NCBI RefSeq assembly: GCF_012958305.1 | Contig: NZ_JABBYO010000009.1 | Coordinates: 124,001 to 188,000 of the forward strand | DNA from: Tautonia rosea | GTDB taxonomy: Bacteria > Planctomycetota > Planctomycetia > Isosphaerales > Isosphaeraceae | Length of the DNA stretch: 64,000 bases | Reading direction: 5' to 3' | Shown here: positions 1-8,761 of the stretch, in pieces | How the letters are laid out: the number at the start of each line of letters is the position of its first letter | Position numbering within the stretch: the first letter of the stretch is position 1 | Notes under the pieces: generated by a model | Seen by the model: only the letters and a program-made list of their open reading frames with translations | Told to the model about the DNA's origin: nothing | Database searches by the model: none | Program-made: the position numbers and the translations under genes

Positions 1-2
1 CG

Positions 3-1112
3 GGGGCATTTGCCGGGTTGGGGCGTACAATCAACACGGTGCTCCGGCATTTCGACCTGGGCGTGCCGCTGTTCTTCGTCATCAGCGGCTATTGTATCGC
101 GGCGAGCGTGGACGCGATGAGACGGCGGGGAACGTCGCCGCTGCGGTTCGTCGGACGTCGGCTCTGGCGGATCTATCCGCCGTACTGGGCGGCGGTCGCC
201 TGGTTCGTGCTGGTGGCGATCACGTTTCAACGGCTGGGCCTGGAGCGGTTGCTCTGCTGCCACTCGCCTTACGGCCTGGAGATGAACCTGCCGCAGGAGA
301 TGAACCGACTCCAGTGGCTCGGCAACCTGACGCTCACCGAGACGTGGCGGCCGCTGGTCACGGGGGGGTCGCCCTTGATCTTCACGAGAGTCGCCTGGTC
401 GCTCTGCTACGAGGAGCAGTTCTACTTCCTCTGCTTCCTGATGCTCATGCTCGCCTCGAAGCGGCTCTATGCGGCGATGGGGTGGACGACGGTGGTGATC
501 GTTCTGATCCGGGTCGTGGCAGCGGATGTGGGGATGATCCACCGGTTGAGCGGGACGTTCTTCGACCTCTGGCACCAGTTCGCCATCGGCCTCGCGGTCT
601 ACTGGCGGTTGAACGTGCCGTCGGAATCCTGGAAGCGCCGAGCGGTGGAACTGGGACTGCTGGGCACGGCGTTGATCGGTTTTCAAGAGCGGATGGTCAA
701 TACGCCGGTGGCCTATTCGACTGGAGTCACGGCTGTCTTCGGGCTCCTGCTGATTGCGCTCCGAGATTCGGACGATCGCATTTGCGGGTGGTGGTGGATC
801 GTGCCGCTCAGGGAGGTCGGCCGGCGGAGTTACAGCGTCTACCTGTACCACCTGCCGGTCACAACGGTCGGCACGTTCGGCCTCTATGAGCTGGGGATTA
901 CCGGGTTCTGGGAGCGGGTGTTCGTGACGATCCCGGTCGTCTCGATCACGGCGGTAGGGATCAGCCTCGGGTTCTTTTCCTTGATCGAGAGGCACTTCCT
1001 GAACCCGCCGATCGTCGGCCCAGGCAAGGCAAGTCCCGAGTGCCGAATGCCACTGGCTGGAGAGACGTCCTCCCCTGCCCCGGCGGCCTCTGAGGAGGTT
1101 CGGCCGGAGTGA
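3..1112 (+). CDS. Acyltransferase family 3 membrane protein, 5' end cut by the window
   Basis: Integral membrane O-acyltransferase of the OafA/YrhL type, a family that transfers acetyl or other acyl groups to surface sugars. The reading frame is open to the first bases of the window, so the true start lies upstream; the TTG at 18 is only the first internal start codon. Family landmarks are visible: a VPLFFVISGY segment near the N-terminus, an RLWRIYPPYW segment just after it, WSLCYEEQFYF in the middle, then several hydrophobic helices ending at LIERHFLNPP. The short N-terminal piece that normally carries the catalytic Arg/His motif is missing because of the window edge. The acceptor sugar cannot be inferred. 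Confidence 0.85.
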   Translation, partial: GAFAGLGRTINTVLRHFDLGVPLFFVISGYCIAASVDAMRRRGTSPLRFVGRRLWRIYPPYWAAVAWFVLVAITFQRLGLERLLCCHSPYGLEMNLPQEMNRLQWLGNLTLTETWRPLVTGGSPLIFTRVAWSLCYEEQFYFLCFLMLMLASKRLYAAMGWTTVVIVLIRVVAADVGMIHRLSGTFFDLWHQFAIGLAVYWRLNVPSESWKRRAVELGLLGTALIGFQERMVNTPVAYSTGVTAVFGLLLIALRDSDDRICGWWWIVPLREVGRRSYSVYLYHLPVTTVGTFGLYELGITGFWERVFVTIPVVSITAVGISLGFFSLIERHFLNPPIVGPGKASPECRMPLAGETSSPAPAASEEVRPE

Positions 1113-1242
1113 TTGCCTTGAGAATTGGGGTTTGCCCGATCGCTTCGGGACCGTACAACGGTTGATCAGTCGTCCCTGATTGATGCCATCGGGACTCGCT
1201 GCACCGTGTGTTCATCCCGCTCGCGTTCAAGGAGGATCGCAA

Positions 1243-2631
1243 ATGCGACCGAGCCCAGAATCCCCGAGGGCCCGGATCATCCGGAACCATTGGCCCTGGA
1301 CGGTCCTGGCCCTGGCCCTCATCCCGGCGATCGGCTATCTCGTCGTGTTCCCGAGCGGCATTGACCGTGAATTTCCCGAAGTCGTGCGGCCGACCTTCAG
1401 CGCCTATCCTCCGGCGGCGTATCGCGTGGCCGAACCAGGAGATACGCTCGACCGGGTCGCCATGTACCTCACTTCGGCCGCGGTGGTGCTGTCGGCCTTC
1501 GGCGTGCTTCGACGACGCGAACACGGGCCGGGCAGCTCGCTCTGGATCGCGGCGCTGGGCGTTTCGCTCGTGAGCTTCTGGAGCGTGACGAACCCCTGGC
1601 CGACGTTCGACGGCTGGCATGGTCTGGGCTGGCGGGTCGTGTTCGATTCGGCAGCGCCGGTAGAGCTGCGCGGGGTGATTGCCGGGGCGGGCCTAGGTCT
1701 CCTCGGGTTAATCGCGGTCGGGCTCAGGGGCGTTGATCGGGCCTGGCCGCTCCTGGTGCTTCGGGCGAAGCGGTCGGGAGTCTTGCCGATGCTCGTCGTG
1801 GCCGCAGTGCTCGCCGGCGTGCGAGCCCTGGAATGGCCTGCGATCGAGCCGAGAGGATTCTGGACCCGGTGGGCGGCGATTGGCGCGAGCTGGCTCTGGC
1901 TGGCGACCTTGATCCGCGCGATGCCGCCGGTGCCAACCCCTCGACTGGCTCGGATCGGCACACGCCTGGGGATCGCCGGTGGGACGGTCGGCCTGATCGT
2001 CGTCGGATTGTGGGTGTTCTGGTATCACCGGCCTCTGGATCGCCTTCGAGCGATCGAGCCTGGCAAGATCTACATCAGCGCGATGCCGCACGGCCGAGGG
2101 CTGGAACTGGCCCATCAGCGGCACAAGTTCAAAACTATCATCAACCTGTTCCAGGAAGACTTGCCCGGCCTGCGGAGCCCGCACCTCGACGCCGAAATCG
2201 CCTTCGCCCAGACGCACGACATCCACTTTATCCGAAGCCCGGTGGAAGCGAGCAAGGCCGAGGCCTTTATGGACGAAACCCTTCGCCTGGCGACCGATCC
2301 CGAGGCCTGGCCGATCTTGCTGCACTGCCACGCCTGCATGGACCGCACCCCGGCGTGGTGGGGGATTTACCAGTTCGTGGTGCAACAACGGCCGTTGATC
2401 GAGTCGATGCAGGCGATCGAACAGCACCGAGGCTCCCGGCCGAAAGGCTCGGTGACGTTGCTCTACAACCGCGTCCTGGCCCGACTGGCCCCGGATCGCT
2501 TCCGAACTGACCCGACCTCGACCGTGCTCCAGCGCAACGCCCGGGGAACGCCCGATCCCTTTGAGATTCAGCTCGAACGCGAACGTCAGCTCGCCCGGGA
2601 GGGTCGAGAGTCGGCTCCGAAAACCCGTTGA
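1243..2631 (+). CDS. Multi-pass membrane protein with C-terminal tyrosine/dual-specificity phosphatase-like domain
   Basis: 462 residues. The first two thirds hold several hydrophobic helices (the first at about residues 16-36). The last third resembles the dual-specificity/tyrosine phosphatase fold: GKIYISAMP, then KTIINLFQED, then HCHACMDRT with an intact C-X5-R signature at Cys362 and Arg368. The family removes phosphate from phosphotyrosine, phosphoserine or lipid phosphates; the substrate here is unknown. The start at 1243 is chosen over an ATG 63 bases upstream because AAGGAGG sits 8 bases before it. A perfect hairpin follows the stop and probably ends transcription. The phosphatase assignment rests on motifs and the KTIINL-type strand, so it is moderate. 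Confidence 0.72.
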   Translation: MRPSPESPRARIIRNHWPWTVLALALIPAIGYLVVFPSGIDREFPEVVRPTFSAYPPAAYRVAEPGDTLDRVAMYLTSAAVVLSAFGVLRRREHGPGSSLWIAALGVSLVSFWSVTNPWPTFDGWHGLGWRVVFDSAAPVELRGVIAGAGLGLLGLIAVGLRGVDRAWPLLVLRAKRSGVLPMLVVAAVLAGVRALEWPAIEPRGFWTRWAAIGASWLWLATLIRAMPPVPTPRLARIGTRLGIAGGTVGLIVVGLWVFWYHRPLDRLRAIEPGKIYISAMPHGRGLELAHQRHKFKTIINLFQEDLPGLRSPHLDAEIAFAQTHDIHFIRSPVEASKAEAFMDETLRLATDPEAWPILLHCHACMDRTPAWWGIYQFVVQQRPLIESMQAIEQHRGSRPKGSVTLLYNRVLARLAPDRFRTDPTSTVLQRNARGTPDPFEIQLERERQLAREGRESAPKTR

Positions 2632-2662
2632 GCCGACTCGCGTCAATCTCCGGCTGACTCAC

Positions 2663-2684
2663 GGGGGGGCTCAACAGCCCCCCC
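2663..2684. terminator. Perfect GC-rich hairpin between convergent genes
   Basis: Nine-base arms (GGGGGGGCT at 2663-2671 and AGCCCCCCC at 2676-2684) enclose a CAAC loop, followed by CTCTTCG. It lies between the convergent phosphatase-like gene and the HPF-like gene, so it can serve both as a bidirectional terminator. Confidence 0.75.
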
Positions 2685-2712
2685 TCTTCGCGAGCGAATC
2701 ACAAGGGGTTTC

Positions 2713-3063
2713 TCAGATCTGCTGATCGCCGCCGAACGATGTGCGGCCCTTCACGTGGCCGAGTCGTCCGGTGGTGCTGTCGAGCGAGCGCTCCAGCTTT
2801 TTGAGGGCTCCGGAAACGGCGTCGTCCACATTGGTCGACTGATCGGTCACGGCCATCGGCTGCAACCCCGCGAGCCGGGCTTCGATGGTGCACTTGATGT
2901 CGATCCCCGACTTGGTCGAGCCGTTGACGTCGCTGATGTGGACCTCGACGCGGGTAATCTGATCGCCGAACCGACCGAGCGAATCTTCGACCTCGGCTCG
3001 GATGCGATCGGCGAGGTCGGAGGACCCGTGGACGTGATTATTTGTGTTCAGCTGGACATGCAT
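2713..3063 (-). CDS. HPF/RaiA-like ribosome-associated protein
   Basis: 116-residue protein resembling the ribosome hibernation/S30AE fold: an N-terminal beta strand (MHVQLNTNN), a helix with the DLADRIRAEVEDSLGRF pattern, a strand ITRVEVHISDVNG, and a later helix DDAVSGALKKLERSLDS. Proteins of this family bind the 30S subunit and silence or protect ribosomes in slow growth. The ATG at 3063 is chosen over the one at 3069 because AGGAG lies 6 bases before 3063 but abuts 3069. The C-terminal dimerisation domain of long HPF is absent, so this is a short form. It stands alone and converges with the upstream phosphatase-like gene. Confidence 0.7.
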   Translation of the reverse strand: MHVQLNTNNHVHGSSDLADRIRAEVEDSLGRFGDQITRVEVHISDVNGSTKSGIDIKCTIEARLAGLQPMAVTDQSTNVDDAVSGALKKLERSLDSTTGRLGHVKGRTSFGGDQQI

Positions 3064-3202
3064 GACCATCTCCTCTTGAGTCGGGCGGTTCTCGGGAGCC
3101 CGACAACCCGGGAAAAGTGAAGCGAACAGGGGCGGCCGACGGTCCCTCCTCGGTGTCGAGTCGAGACGAGTCCGCCGAGGCCCATCACCACGAGAGAAAC
3201 GC

Positions 3203-3910
3203 TTAGCGATCCGCGTGCCGCAATGAAGTGGACAGCAAAATCGACATTTCTAGCCGCTGAATCCGACCCAGAACGGTGGCCGAGGGGGAACCTTGGGGGG
3301 CCGCCGTAGAGGAGTCGATGAAGGCGAAGGGATCCCAGCCGTCGCGAAGCAATCGAGCGGTCAGAGCGTCATCGCCATGATCGCGGAGGATCGGCCGGGC
3401 CGCCTCGGCAAGCGTCACGAAGTCGGGATGGCGGCCAACGCGGCGAAACCAGTACGACGCATTACCGGGGTCGGGCTCGCGCCGATGGGCGATGCCGTGC
3501 CAGTAGAGCGAACTGGTGCGCTCGCCGCGATCATCGGCTTCCTGGGAGGCATGATGACTGGCCTCCCAGGCGTCGAGAATTTGCAAGAGCCCGCCGGCCA
3601 GGGCGAGCAGGCTCGGGCGATCGGCGTCTGGGAACAGGGCCACGAGGTTCTGTTCCGAGACGGCCTCGGCCAGCTTCGGACGGCGAGGACGAGCGTGAAC
3701 GAGGGGGGGGCCGTCGTCTTCTCCCGAGCCGAGCCCCGCCGCGGCGATTGCCACGACGAGGTCGCTCGCGCGCAGGCCCAGGGCCCGGCGGACAGCTTCG
3801 GCATTCTCTCCGGCTTCGAGCCGATCAACGGCCTCGGCGACCGCGACCTCGGTGCCGAGCAAGACCGAGCGGTCTCCCCGGGCTTCGACGCGATCCAGAA
3901 TCCCTGGCAT
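3203..3910 (-). CDS. Conserved planctomycete hypothetical protein with DUF433-like N-terminus
   Basis: 235 residues, function unknown. The first 60 residues read like a DUF433/antitoxin-type helix-turn-helix unit (LLGTEVAVAEAVDRLEAG followed by AVRRALGLRASDLVVAI). The C-terminal half has a different, Trp/His-rich character: AWEASHHASQ, then YWHGIAHRREPDPGNASYWF and RRVGRHPDF, a pattern I associate with a planctomycete protein family. The start at 3910 follows AGGAGGAGG by 8 bases; an in-frame start at 3967 lacks such a site. The upstream Hint-domain gene stops at 3973, so the two are probably co-transcribed. Role in that pair is not known. Confidence 0.7.
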   Translation of the reverse strand: MPGILDRVEARGDRSVLLGTEVAVAEAVDRLEAGENAEAVRRALGLRASDLVVAIAAAGLGSGEDDGPPLVHARPRRPKLAEAVSEQNLVALFPDADRPSLLALAGGLLQILDAWEASHHASQEADDRGERTSSLYWHGIAHRREPDPGNASYWFRRVGRHPDFVTLAEAARPILRDHGDDALTARLLRDGWDPFAFIDSSTAAPQGSPSATVLGRIQRLEMSILLSTSLRHADR

Positions 3911-3972
3911 GGCGGCAACCTCCTCCTCTTGCTCCTGGATCTTCGCGGGGAGGAGGGCCGCTGTCAATTGAT

Positions 3973-6138
3973 TCAGCCTCCCGAGTCGGCTTCAGGAGCC
4001 TTAAGCGAGGTCAGCTCCGCCAGATCGGGCACGGCGTCGAAGGGTTCGAGGGTCGTCGAGGGGAGCGAGTTGTCGTGCACCAGGGCCCCCAGGTCGCCGA
4101 CGAAGAAGCTCCTCGAATCGGCCACGCTGAGGTTGAACACCGGTTGGACCTGGCCGTCGGTGATCGCTTCGACCCGGGCCGTGCGCCCGAGCGCCCGGAC
4201 CACATCGCCCACCTTCAGGTCCCGCGCCATCACCCAACCCCGGCCGGCGATCCAGAAGCGGTGGAATTCACTGGAGACGATGGTTTCGCCCTCAAGCCGG
4301 ACCTCGAAGGTCTTGCTCGGCGGGTTGTGGTGCGTGGCAACGATCGGGCGATAGGAAAGGGCGCCGGTGGTCGTGTCCTGGCTGAGGACGAGGTCGCCGA
4401 CCTGCAGGTCCTCAATGGGCCGGGGGCCGCGATCAGTATGGACCGGGGTACCTCGGCCGAAGCAGCTATGGATAAACTGTTCTCTGAGCAGAGTCTGATC
4501 GAAGATGCCGACCGGGACCGGCCGCGGCTGGACGGTGACCACATCGGTAAAGGTTGACCCTCCGCCGGCGTTCTGTGGCATGACCTGCCGCAGGCCGATC
4601 TGATTGACCCACCAGGCTTTCCAGGCTTCGGGTTCCTCCCCATACTCGAGTCCCGTGGCTTCCTTGAGCACGGGCAAGACCATTGCATTGACGAATCGAA
4701 TCGGCGCGTTGTGGGCCTCGATGGCGGCGACGTCTCGTCGAAGATGTTCGTCAACGATTGCCGCGGCACGCTGAGATTCCAGGAGGATCTGGCCGACCGG
4801 AATTTCGAGCGTCCTGATCCCAGTGAACCGTGTCACCAGATTCGGACCCCGCTCGCCCCGGGTCCGATCAATCGTGCGGGGCAAGCCCTGCTGGAATCCA
4901 TCAATGACGAGGTTCGCGGAGCGCTCGTCGACCCCCGCAGCTGAAATCCGGTCGATCAGTTGGCGACGCTGATCAGGGTTGAGTTGTGCGGGCTGGTTGT
5001 CGAGAAACGATCCCCAGAAGCTTTCCTGGGTGATCCAGGAGCGTTGGACGACCGGCAATCCATCCGGGCCCACGACGAACTGATCCCCTGGCATCATCGG
5101 CAGCATCGGAGGCGGAGGCGCGGCATAAAGCCTCCGATAGTTGTAACGCTCGCCCGCAACATACAACTCGCCCGGTGATCCTGGGCCGCCCACGGGAACA
5201 ACGCTGTACTGGATCGGCTTGCGAATCATCGCGATCAGCGCATCGGCCCATTCGCGAGCATCGCGGCGCTTAAGCGTCTCGGTTGCCAGGCGGCGGACCT
5301 CGGCATTGTCACTCCAAACAGCCAGAAACGCGAGGGCCCGAGACGCCTCTCGGGCATCGATCTGGCCGAGGACCTGCACCGCGGCCGGTTGGTCGGCGCG
5401 GGGGCCGGCGACGAGCACCGACCAGACCGCCGGGACAAGTAACGGGTGATCAACCGCGCCGAGGGCGGTAATCGCCTCGCCGCGGCGGGCGGGGTCGGCG
5501 AGCATCGCGGCCCATTGCTCCAGGCGAGGTCGCCACTCGGCCTCGACCGCGGCCCGGGCAGCGGCCTCGGCCTCGGTGACGGCGAACTGATCGGGGGTCA
5601 TCCAGCGGCCATGCTTCTGTGCATAGCCGAGGCGTTTCCAGGCGGCCTCTCGCTTCGGATTGAGCCGAGTGACGGCGGTGAAATGTGCCGTGGCCTCATC
5701 GCGGAGCCCCTTCTGCTCGCACCAGAGGGCCAGCTTCCAGTGGGCGTCGGCGGTCGGTTCGAGGCGGGAGCGGCGGCCTTCGTACTCCTCGCGGAGGGCG
5801 GCCTGCTCGGGATCAGGAGCAAAGCGGCGGGGGACGTCCCCCGGCCGGACCCAGGACTCACCGAGCCGCACACGGCCCATCAAGGCCCGAGCAGCGGCAT
5901 GGTTGGGGTCAATCAGGACGGCCAGGGCGAGGTGGTGCCTCGCTTCGCCGAGCCTGCCCTGAGCCTCGCACCAGAGGGCAAGTTGGAGTTGGGCGTCTGC
6001 ATCGCGGCCGGCAGCCTCGGCGGCGGCTCGGTACGCAGACTCCTCGGGTGCAGGATCAGGCGTATCGGGAACCCCGGTTGCGAGGCTTAGACCAAGCGAA
6101 ACGATCCAGACCGGGCCAATCGTCGACGGGCAGCACAT
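3973..6138 (-). CDS. Exported TPR/HEAT-repeat protein with C-terminal Hint (intein-like) domain
   Basis: 721 residues. The order is: signal-like N-terminus (hydrophobic residues about 8-22), two tetratricopeptide-like units (DAQLQLALWCEAQGRLGEA and DAHWKLALWCEQKGLRDEA), a helical HEAT-like stretch (about 185-300), a middle region with no fold I recognise, then a Hint domain at about 559-690. Hint landmarks are Cys559 (SCFGRGTPV), IEDLQVGDLVLSQD, SSEFH with His626, a GWVMARDLKVGDVV strand, PVFNLSV and the end block ALVHDN (His688, Asn690). Hint domains self-cleave or transfer a peptide bond at their first Cys. Only 31 residues follow it, so no toxin domain is attached. The start at 6138 has AGGAGG 6 bases upstream; upstream in-frame starts do not. 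Confidence 0.85.
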   Translation of the reverse strand: MCCPSTIGPVWIVSLGLSLATGVPDTPDPAPEESAYRAAAEAAGRDADAQLQLALWCEAQGRLGEARHHLALAVLIDPNHAAARALMGRVRLGESWVRPGDVPRRFAPDPEQAALREEYEGRRSRLEPTADAHWKLALWCEQKGLRDEATAHFTAVTRLNPKREAAWKRLGYAQKHGRWMTPDQFAVTEAEAAARAAVEAEWRPRLEQWAAMLADPARRGEAITALGAVDHPLLVPAVWSVLVAGPRADQPAAVQVLGQIDAREASRALAFLAVWSDNAEVRRLATETLKRRDAREWADALIAMIRKPIQYSVVPVGGPGSPGELYVAGERYNYRRLYAAPPPPMLPMMPGDQFVVGPDGLPVVQRSWITQESFWGSFLDNQPAQLNPDQRRQLIDRISAAGVDERSANLVIDGFQQGLPRTIDRTRGERGPNLVTRFTGIRTLEIPVGQILLESQRAAAIVDEHLRRDVAAIEAHNAPIRFVNAMVLPVLKEATGLEYGEEPEAWKAWWVNQIGLRQVMPQNAGGGSTFTDVVTVQPRPVPVGIFDQTLLREQFIHSCFGRGTPVHTDRGPRPIEDLQVGDLVLSQDTTTGALSYRPIVATHHNPPSKTFEVRLEGETIVSSEFHRFWIAGRGWVMARDLKVGDVVRALGRTARVEAITDGQVQPVFNLSVADSRSFFVGDLGALVHDNSLPSTTLEPFDAVPDLAELTSLKAPEADSGG

Positions 6139-6495
6139 GGCGGGCCTCCTCCGGTTGGGCATGACCATCGGCCGATCCAGGCCGACATCGGGTCGCGGTG
6201 ACACGATTCGTTTGAGGATCTAGACGAATGACGACCCGGAAACGTTCACTGGCATGGACAAAACTCACCCATACCCGATCGCTGGACGTCCCATCCCTCT
6301 CCGGGCAATCAGAGCGTGCATGCACGCTTCTGTCAAGCGAATTCTGGAACGCGCTTAATCGTGCAATTGTCCGTGGTGAGGTGTTCTCGGAAGACGACAT
6401 TTCCGGGAAGCGGTGGGGTTCTGGCGGGCGGAAAGGGCTAAACTTCTAGGGAGAGACGAAAACCGACTTCGGAGCCCCGACGAGAGGACGAGGAC
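6139..6495. other. Intergenic region between divergent genes
   Basis: 357 bases between the Hint protein gene (leftward) and the ATC hydrolase-like gene (rightward). It is less GC-rich than its surroundings and must hold both promoters, but I see no promoter I can defend. A possible 73-codon reading frame on the plus strand has no ribosome site and does not look like a protein. Confidence 0.5.
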
Positions 6496-7050
6496 ATGGA
6501 TGAACATCCACCGCCGTCTCGACGCGTCACGCTACTGGAACAGCGGGAGATTGAGGCGAAGATTGTCGCGCCGCTGATCAATGCCGTGCGGGAGGAGCTG
6601 GGAGAGGAGCGGACGATCGCCCTGTTGCGCCGGGTGGTCGAGGGACTGGCGCGGGAATCGGGTGCGGAGTTGGCGCGTTCGGGAGTCGCGGAGGGCCTGC
6701 TCGGCTTCGCCCGCACGCTCGATCGCTGGACCGAAGGGGGTGCGCTGGAGATCGACCTGCTGGAGCAATCGGCCGATCGGCTCGACTTCAACGTGACCCG
6801 ATGCCGATACGCCGAGATGTACCATCGGTTGGGTCTCGGCGTGCTGGGAGCCAGCCTTTCCTGTTGTCGGGATGGGGCCCTCGCCTCCGGCTTTGATTCA
6901 GAGATCGAGTTAACCCGATCCCAGACGATCCTGGAGGGGGCGCCGTTTTGCGACTTTCGCTTCCGAAAGCGGACGGCAGCCGCCCCGACCCAGGATGCAT
7001 CGCCGCCGACGCCAGAATCTTGCAATTTTGAAGACGGCGCGGAACCATAG
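6496..7050 (+). CDS. ATC hydrolase-family protein (L-2-amino-thiazoline-4-carboxylic acid hydrolase-like)
   Basis: 184 residues matching the family named after L-2-amino-thiazoline-4-carboxylate hydrolase, a cytoplasmic enzyme family whose characterised member opens a thiazoline ring in L-cysteine synthesis. Recognisable segments are RCRYAEMYHRLGL, LGASLSCCRD, then LTRSQTILEGAPFCDFRFR near the C-terminus; these are the conserved core of the family. GAGGACGAGGAC precedes the ATG closely. Many members of the family have no known substrate, so the name is a family label rather than a proven reaction. The last 25 residues are low-complexity and probably disordered. Confidence 0.8.
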   Translation: MDEHPPPSRRVTLLEQREIEAKIVAPLINAVREELGEERTIALLRRVVEGLARESGAELARSGVAEGLLGFARTLDRWTEGGALEIDLLEQSADRLDFNVTRCRYAEMYHRLGLGVLGASLSCCRDGALASGFDSEIELTRSQTILEGAPFCDFRFRKRTAAAPTQDASPPTPESCNFEDGAEP

Positions 7051-7342
7051 GCCCAATCCAGCGTCCGATGTGATTAGCGGCCTCGATCACTACGCGGACC
7101 TGCTCCCGTCTCTCGGATCATCACCAGCGACGAGCGATTCACAAAGACCTGGCCATGTGTCAACAACGGGTGCCGAAGCTCAACGACTCAACACACTCAC
7201 CCATCCGTTTCCGGTTTCTACATCCATGTGCGCGACTGGCCCGAGTTCTGCGTGCCCATACCGACCGGACCCCCGGAATCATCTGGGGAACCCCTTGATG
7301 CGATCACGTCACGTGTGATCGACCAGAGGAGGAGGAGCGGCC

Positions 7343-8623
7343 ATGTCTACCGAAATTCGGGTCGGAGACGTCTACTTCAGCCTTGGCGACGATGACGGAA
7401 ACCCGAGCAGCGGCGAGATTGCGACCGAACGCCGGGTTCTGGAAACGGCTGAGGACCATCCCCACACCGAGACGCTTCCCGTGCTGGCCGATCCGGCGGC
7501 CGACCATCTCGATCCGGAGTTGATGCAGCGCCGGGCCGATGTGGACGAGAAGCACCAGCGTGTGGTCGAGTTCCTGGAACGCAACGGCTACGATGCCGCC
7601 GTTCTGGGGCGGGCCGAATCGGTGTCTTGGTTCACGGCCGGGGGAGAGCTTCGGCAACAGCTGGGATCGTCGGAACGGGCCTCGGCAGTGGTGTTCGTCA
7701 ACCGGCAGTCGCGGGCCATCTTGACCGACAACGTGCAGAGCCCCCGAATCTTTGAAGAGGAGGTGGCCGGACTTGGTTTCCACCTTAAGGAACGCCCCTG
7801 GCATGAACCGGTTGAGGCGAACGTGGCGGCCCTGAGCCGGAGCAAGAAGGTTGTCACAGATGCACACGGCCTGGGGCTCGCGCTCGACCAGGAAGGGCTC
7901 GGCGAGCTTCGCCTGACCCTGACGAAGCTGGAACGACAGCGCCTCCGTGAGCTGGGGCGGACGATGACCCTCTGTGTTGAGGCGACCTGCCGGAACTTCC
8001 ATCCCGGGGAGACCGAGGCGGACCTGGCCGGCCACCTCGCCCATCGGATGCTCCGCGAAGGGGTCACGCCGGTGGATCTCTGCGTGGCCGGTGACGACCG
8101 GGCAAGGCGCTACCGCCAGCCGATGTTCAAGTCGGTACCGATCGAGCGGATGGCCACCATCACGGCAATTGGCCGTCGGCATGGCCTGTGCGCGGCCGTG
8201 ACCCGGATCGTTTCGTTCGGTCCCGTCCCAAAACCTGTGCAGGAGGCGCTTGCGGTTGCCGCGATGGTGGATGCCACGGCGATCTACTTCTCCCGGCCTG
8301 GTCAGACCGTGGCCGACGTTTTCCGTCGGGTCCGGCGCATTTACGAAAAGTTTGGGTACCCGCACGAGTGGACGCTGGCCACGCAAGGTGCGATCATCGG
8401 CTATCACCCGGTCGAGCGCCCTTTATTGCCCGAAACTTCGTTCCCGTTGCGATCGCATCTGCCCGTGCGATGGACGCCAAGCATCGGCCCAGCCCGGTCG
8501 GAAGATACGATTGTCGTGGATGAACGAGGATTCGAGGTCGTGACCGAAGCCCAACGCTGGCCGAAACTTGAGGTCGTGGTCAAGGGCTTCCCCCTGCCTC
8601 GCCCCGGTATCCTGGAACGATGA
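7343..8623 (+). CDS. M24-fold (Xaa-Pro peptidase/creatinase-like) protein lacking metal ligands
   Basis: 426 residues. Residues about 70-180 look like the creatinase N-terminal domain (RVVEFLERNGYDAAVLGRAE) and about 190-410 like the pita-bread M24 domain that normally hydrolyses Xaa-Pro bonds with two metal ions. The ligand positions are not conserved: the usual D-x-G and D-x-T-R strands read TAIGRRHG and CAAVTRIVSFG, the first His of the GHGIG motif is absent (TQGAIIGYHPVE), and the two late glutamates are not where expected (WTPSIGP and VVDERGFEVVT). It is therefore probably catalytically dead or uses other chemistry. A strong GAGGAGGAGG precedes the start. The first 60 residues are an extra, charged extension. 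Confidence 0.72.
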   Translation: MSTEIRVGDVYFSLGDDDGNPSSGEIATERRVLETAEDHPHTETLPVLADPAADHLDPELMQRRADVDEKHQRVVEFLERNGYDAAVLGRAESVSWFTAGGELRQQLGSSERASAVVFVNRQSRAILTDNVQSPRIFEEEVAGLGFHLKERPWHEPVEANVAALSRSKKVVTDAHGLGLALDQEGLGELRLTLTKLERQRLRELGRTMTLCVEATCRNFHPGETEADLAGHLAHRMLREGVTPVDLCVAGDDRARRYRQPMFKSVPIERMATITAIGRRHGLCAAVTRIVSFGPVPKPVQEALAVAAMVDATAIYFSRPGQTVADVFRRVRRIYEKFGYPHEWTLATQGAIIGYHPVERPLLPETSFPLRSHLPVRWTPSIGPARSEDTIVVDERGFEVVTEAQRWPKLEVVVKGFPLPRPGILER

Positions 8624-8761
8624 GCCAAGCCGCAGGTGGTTGCCCTGAGTTACAGCGTAAATCCCCTGACCTATCTTCAGAACCGATTGAAGATGAACTT
8701 CCCGAGATGATCGAGCGTGCCTAGAATGAACAGGAGTTTTCTGGGTGCGAAGGGTTTATCG

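Noticed and set aside
3148-3180. CCTCGG/CCGAGG arms upstream of the HPF-like gene as a terminator
   Set aside because: Only six pairs and a long loop; too weak to call.
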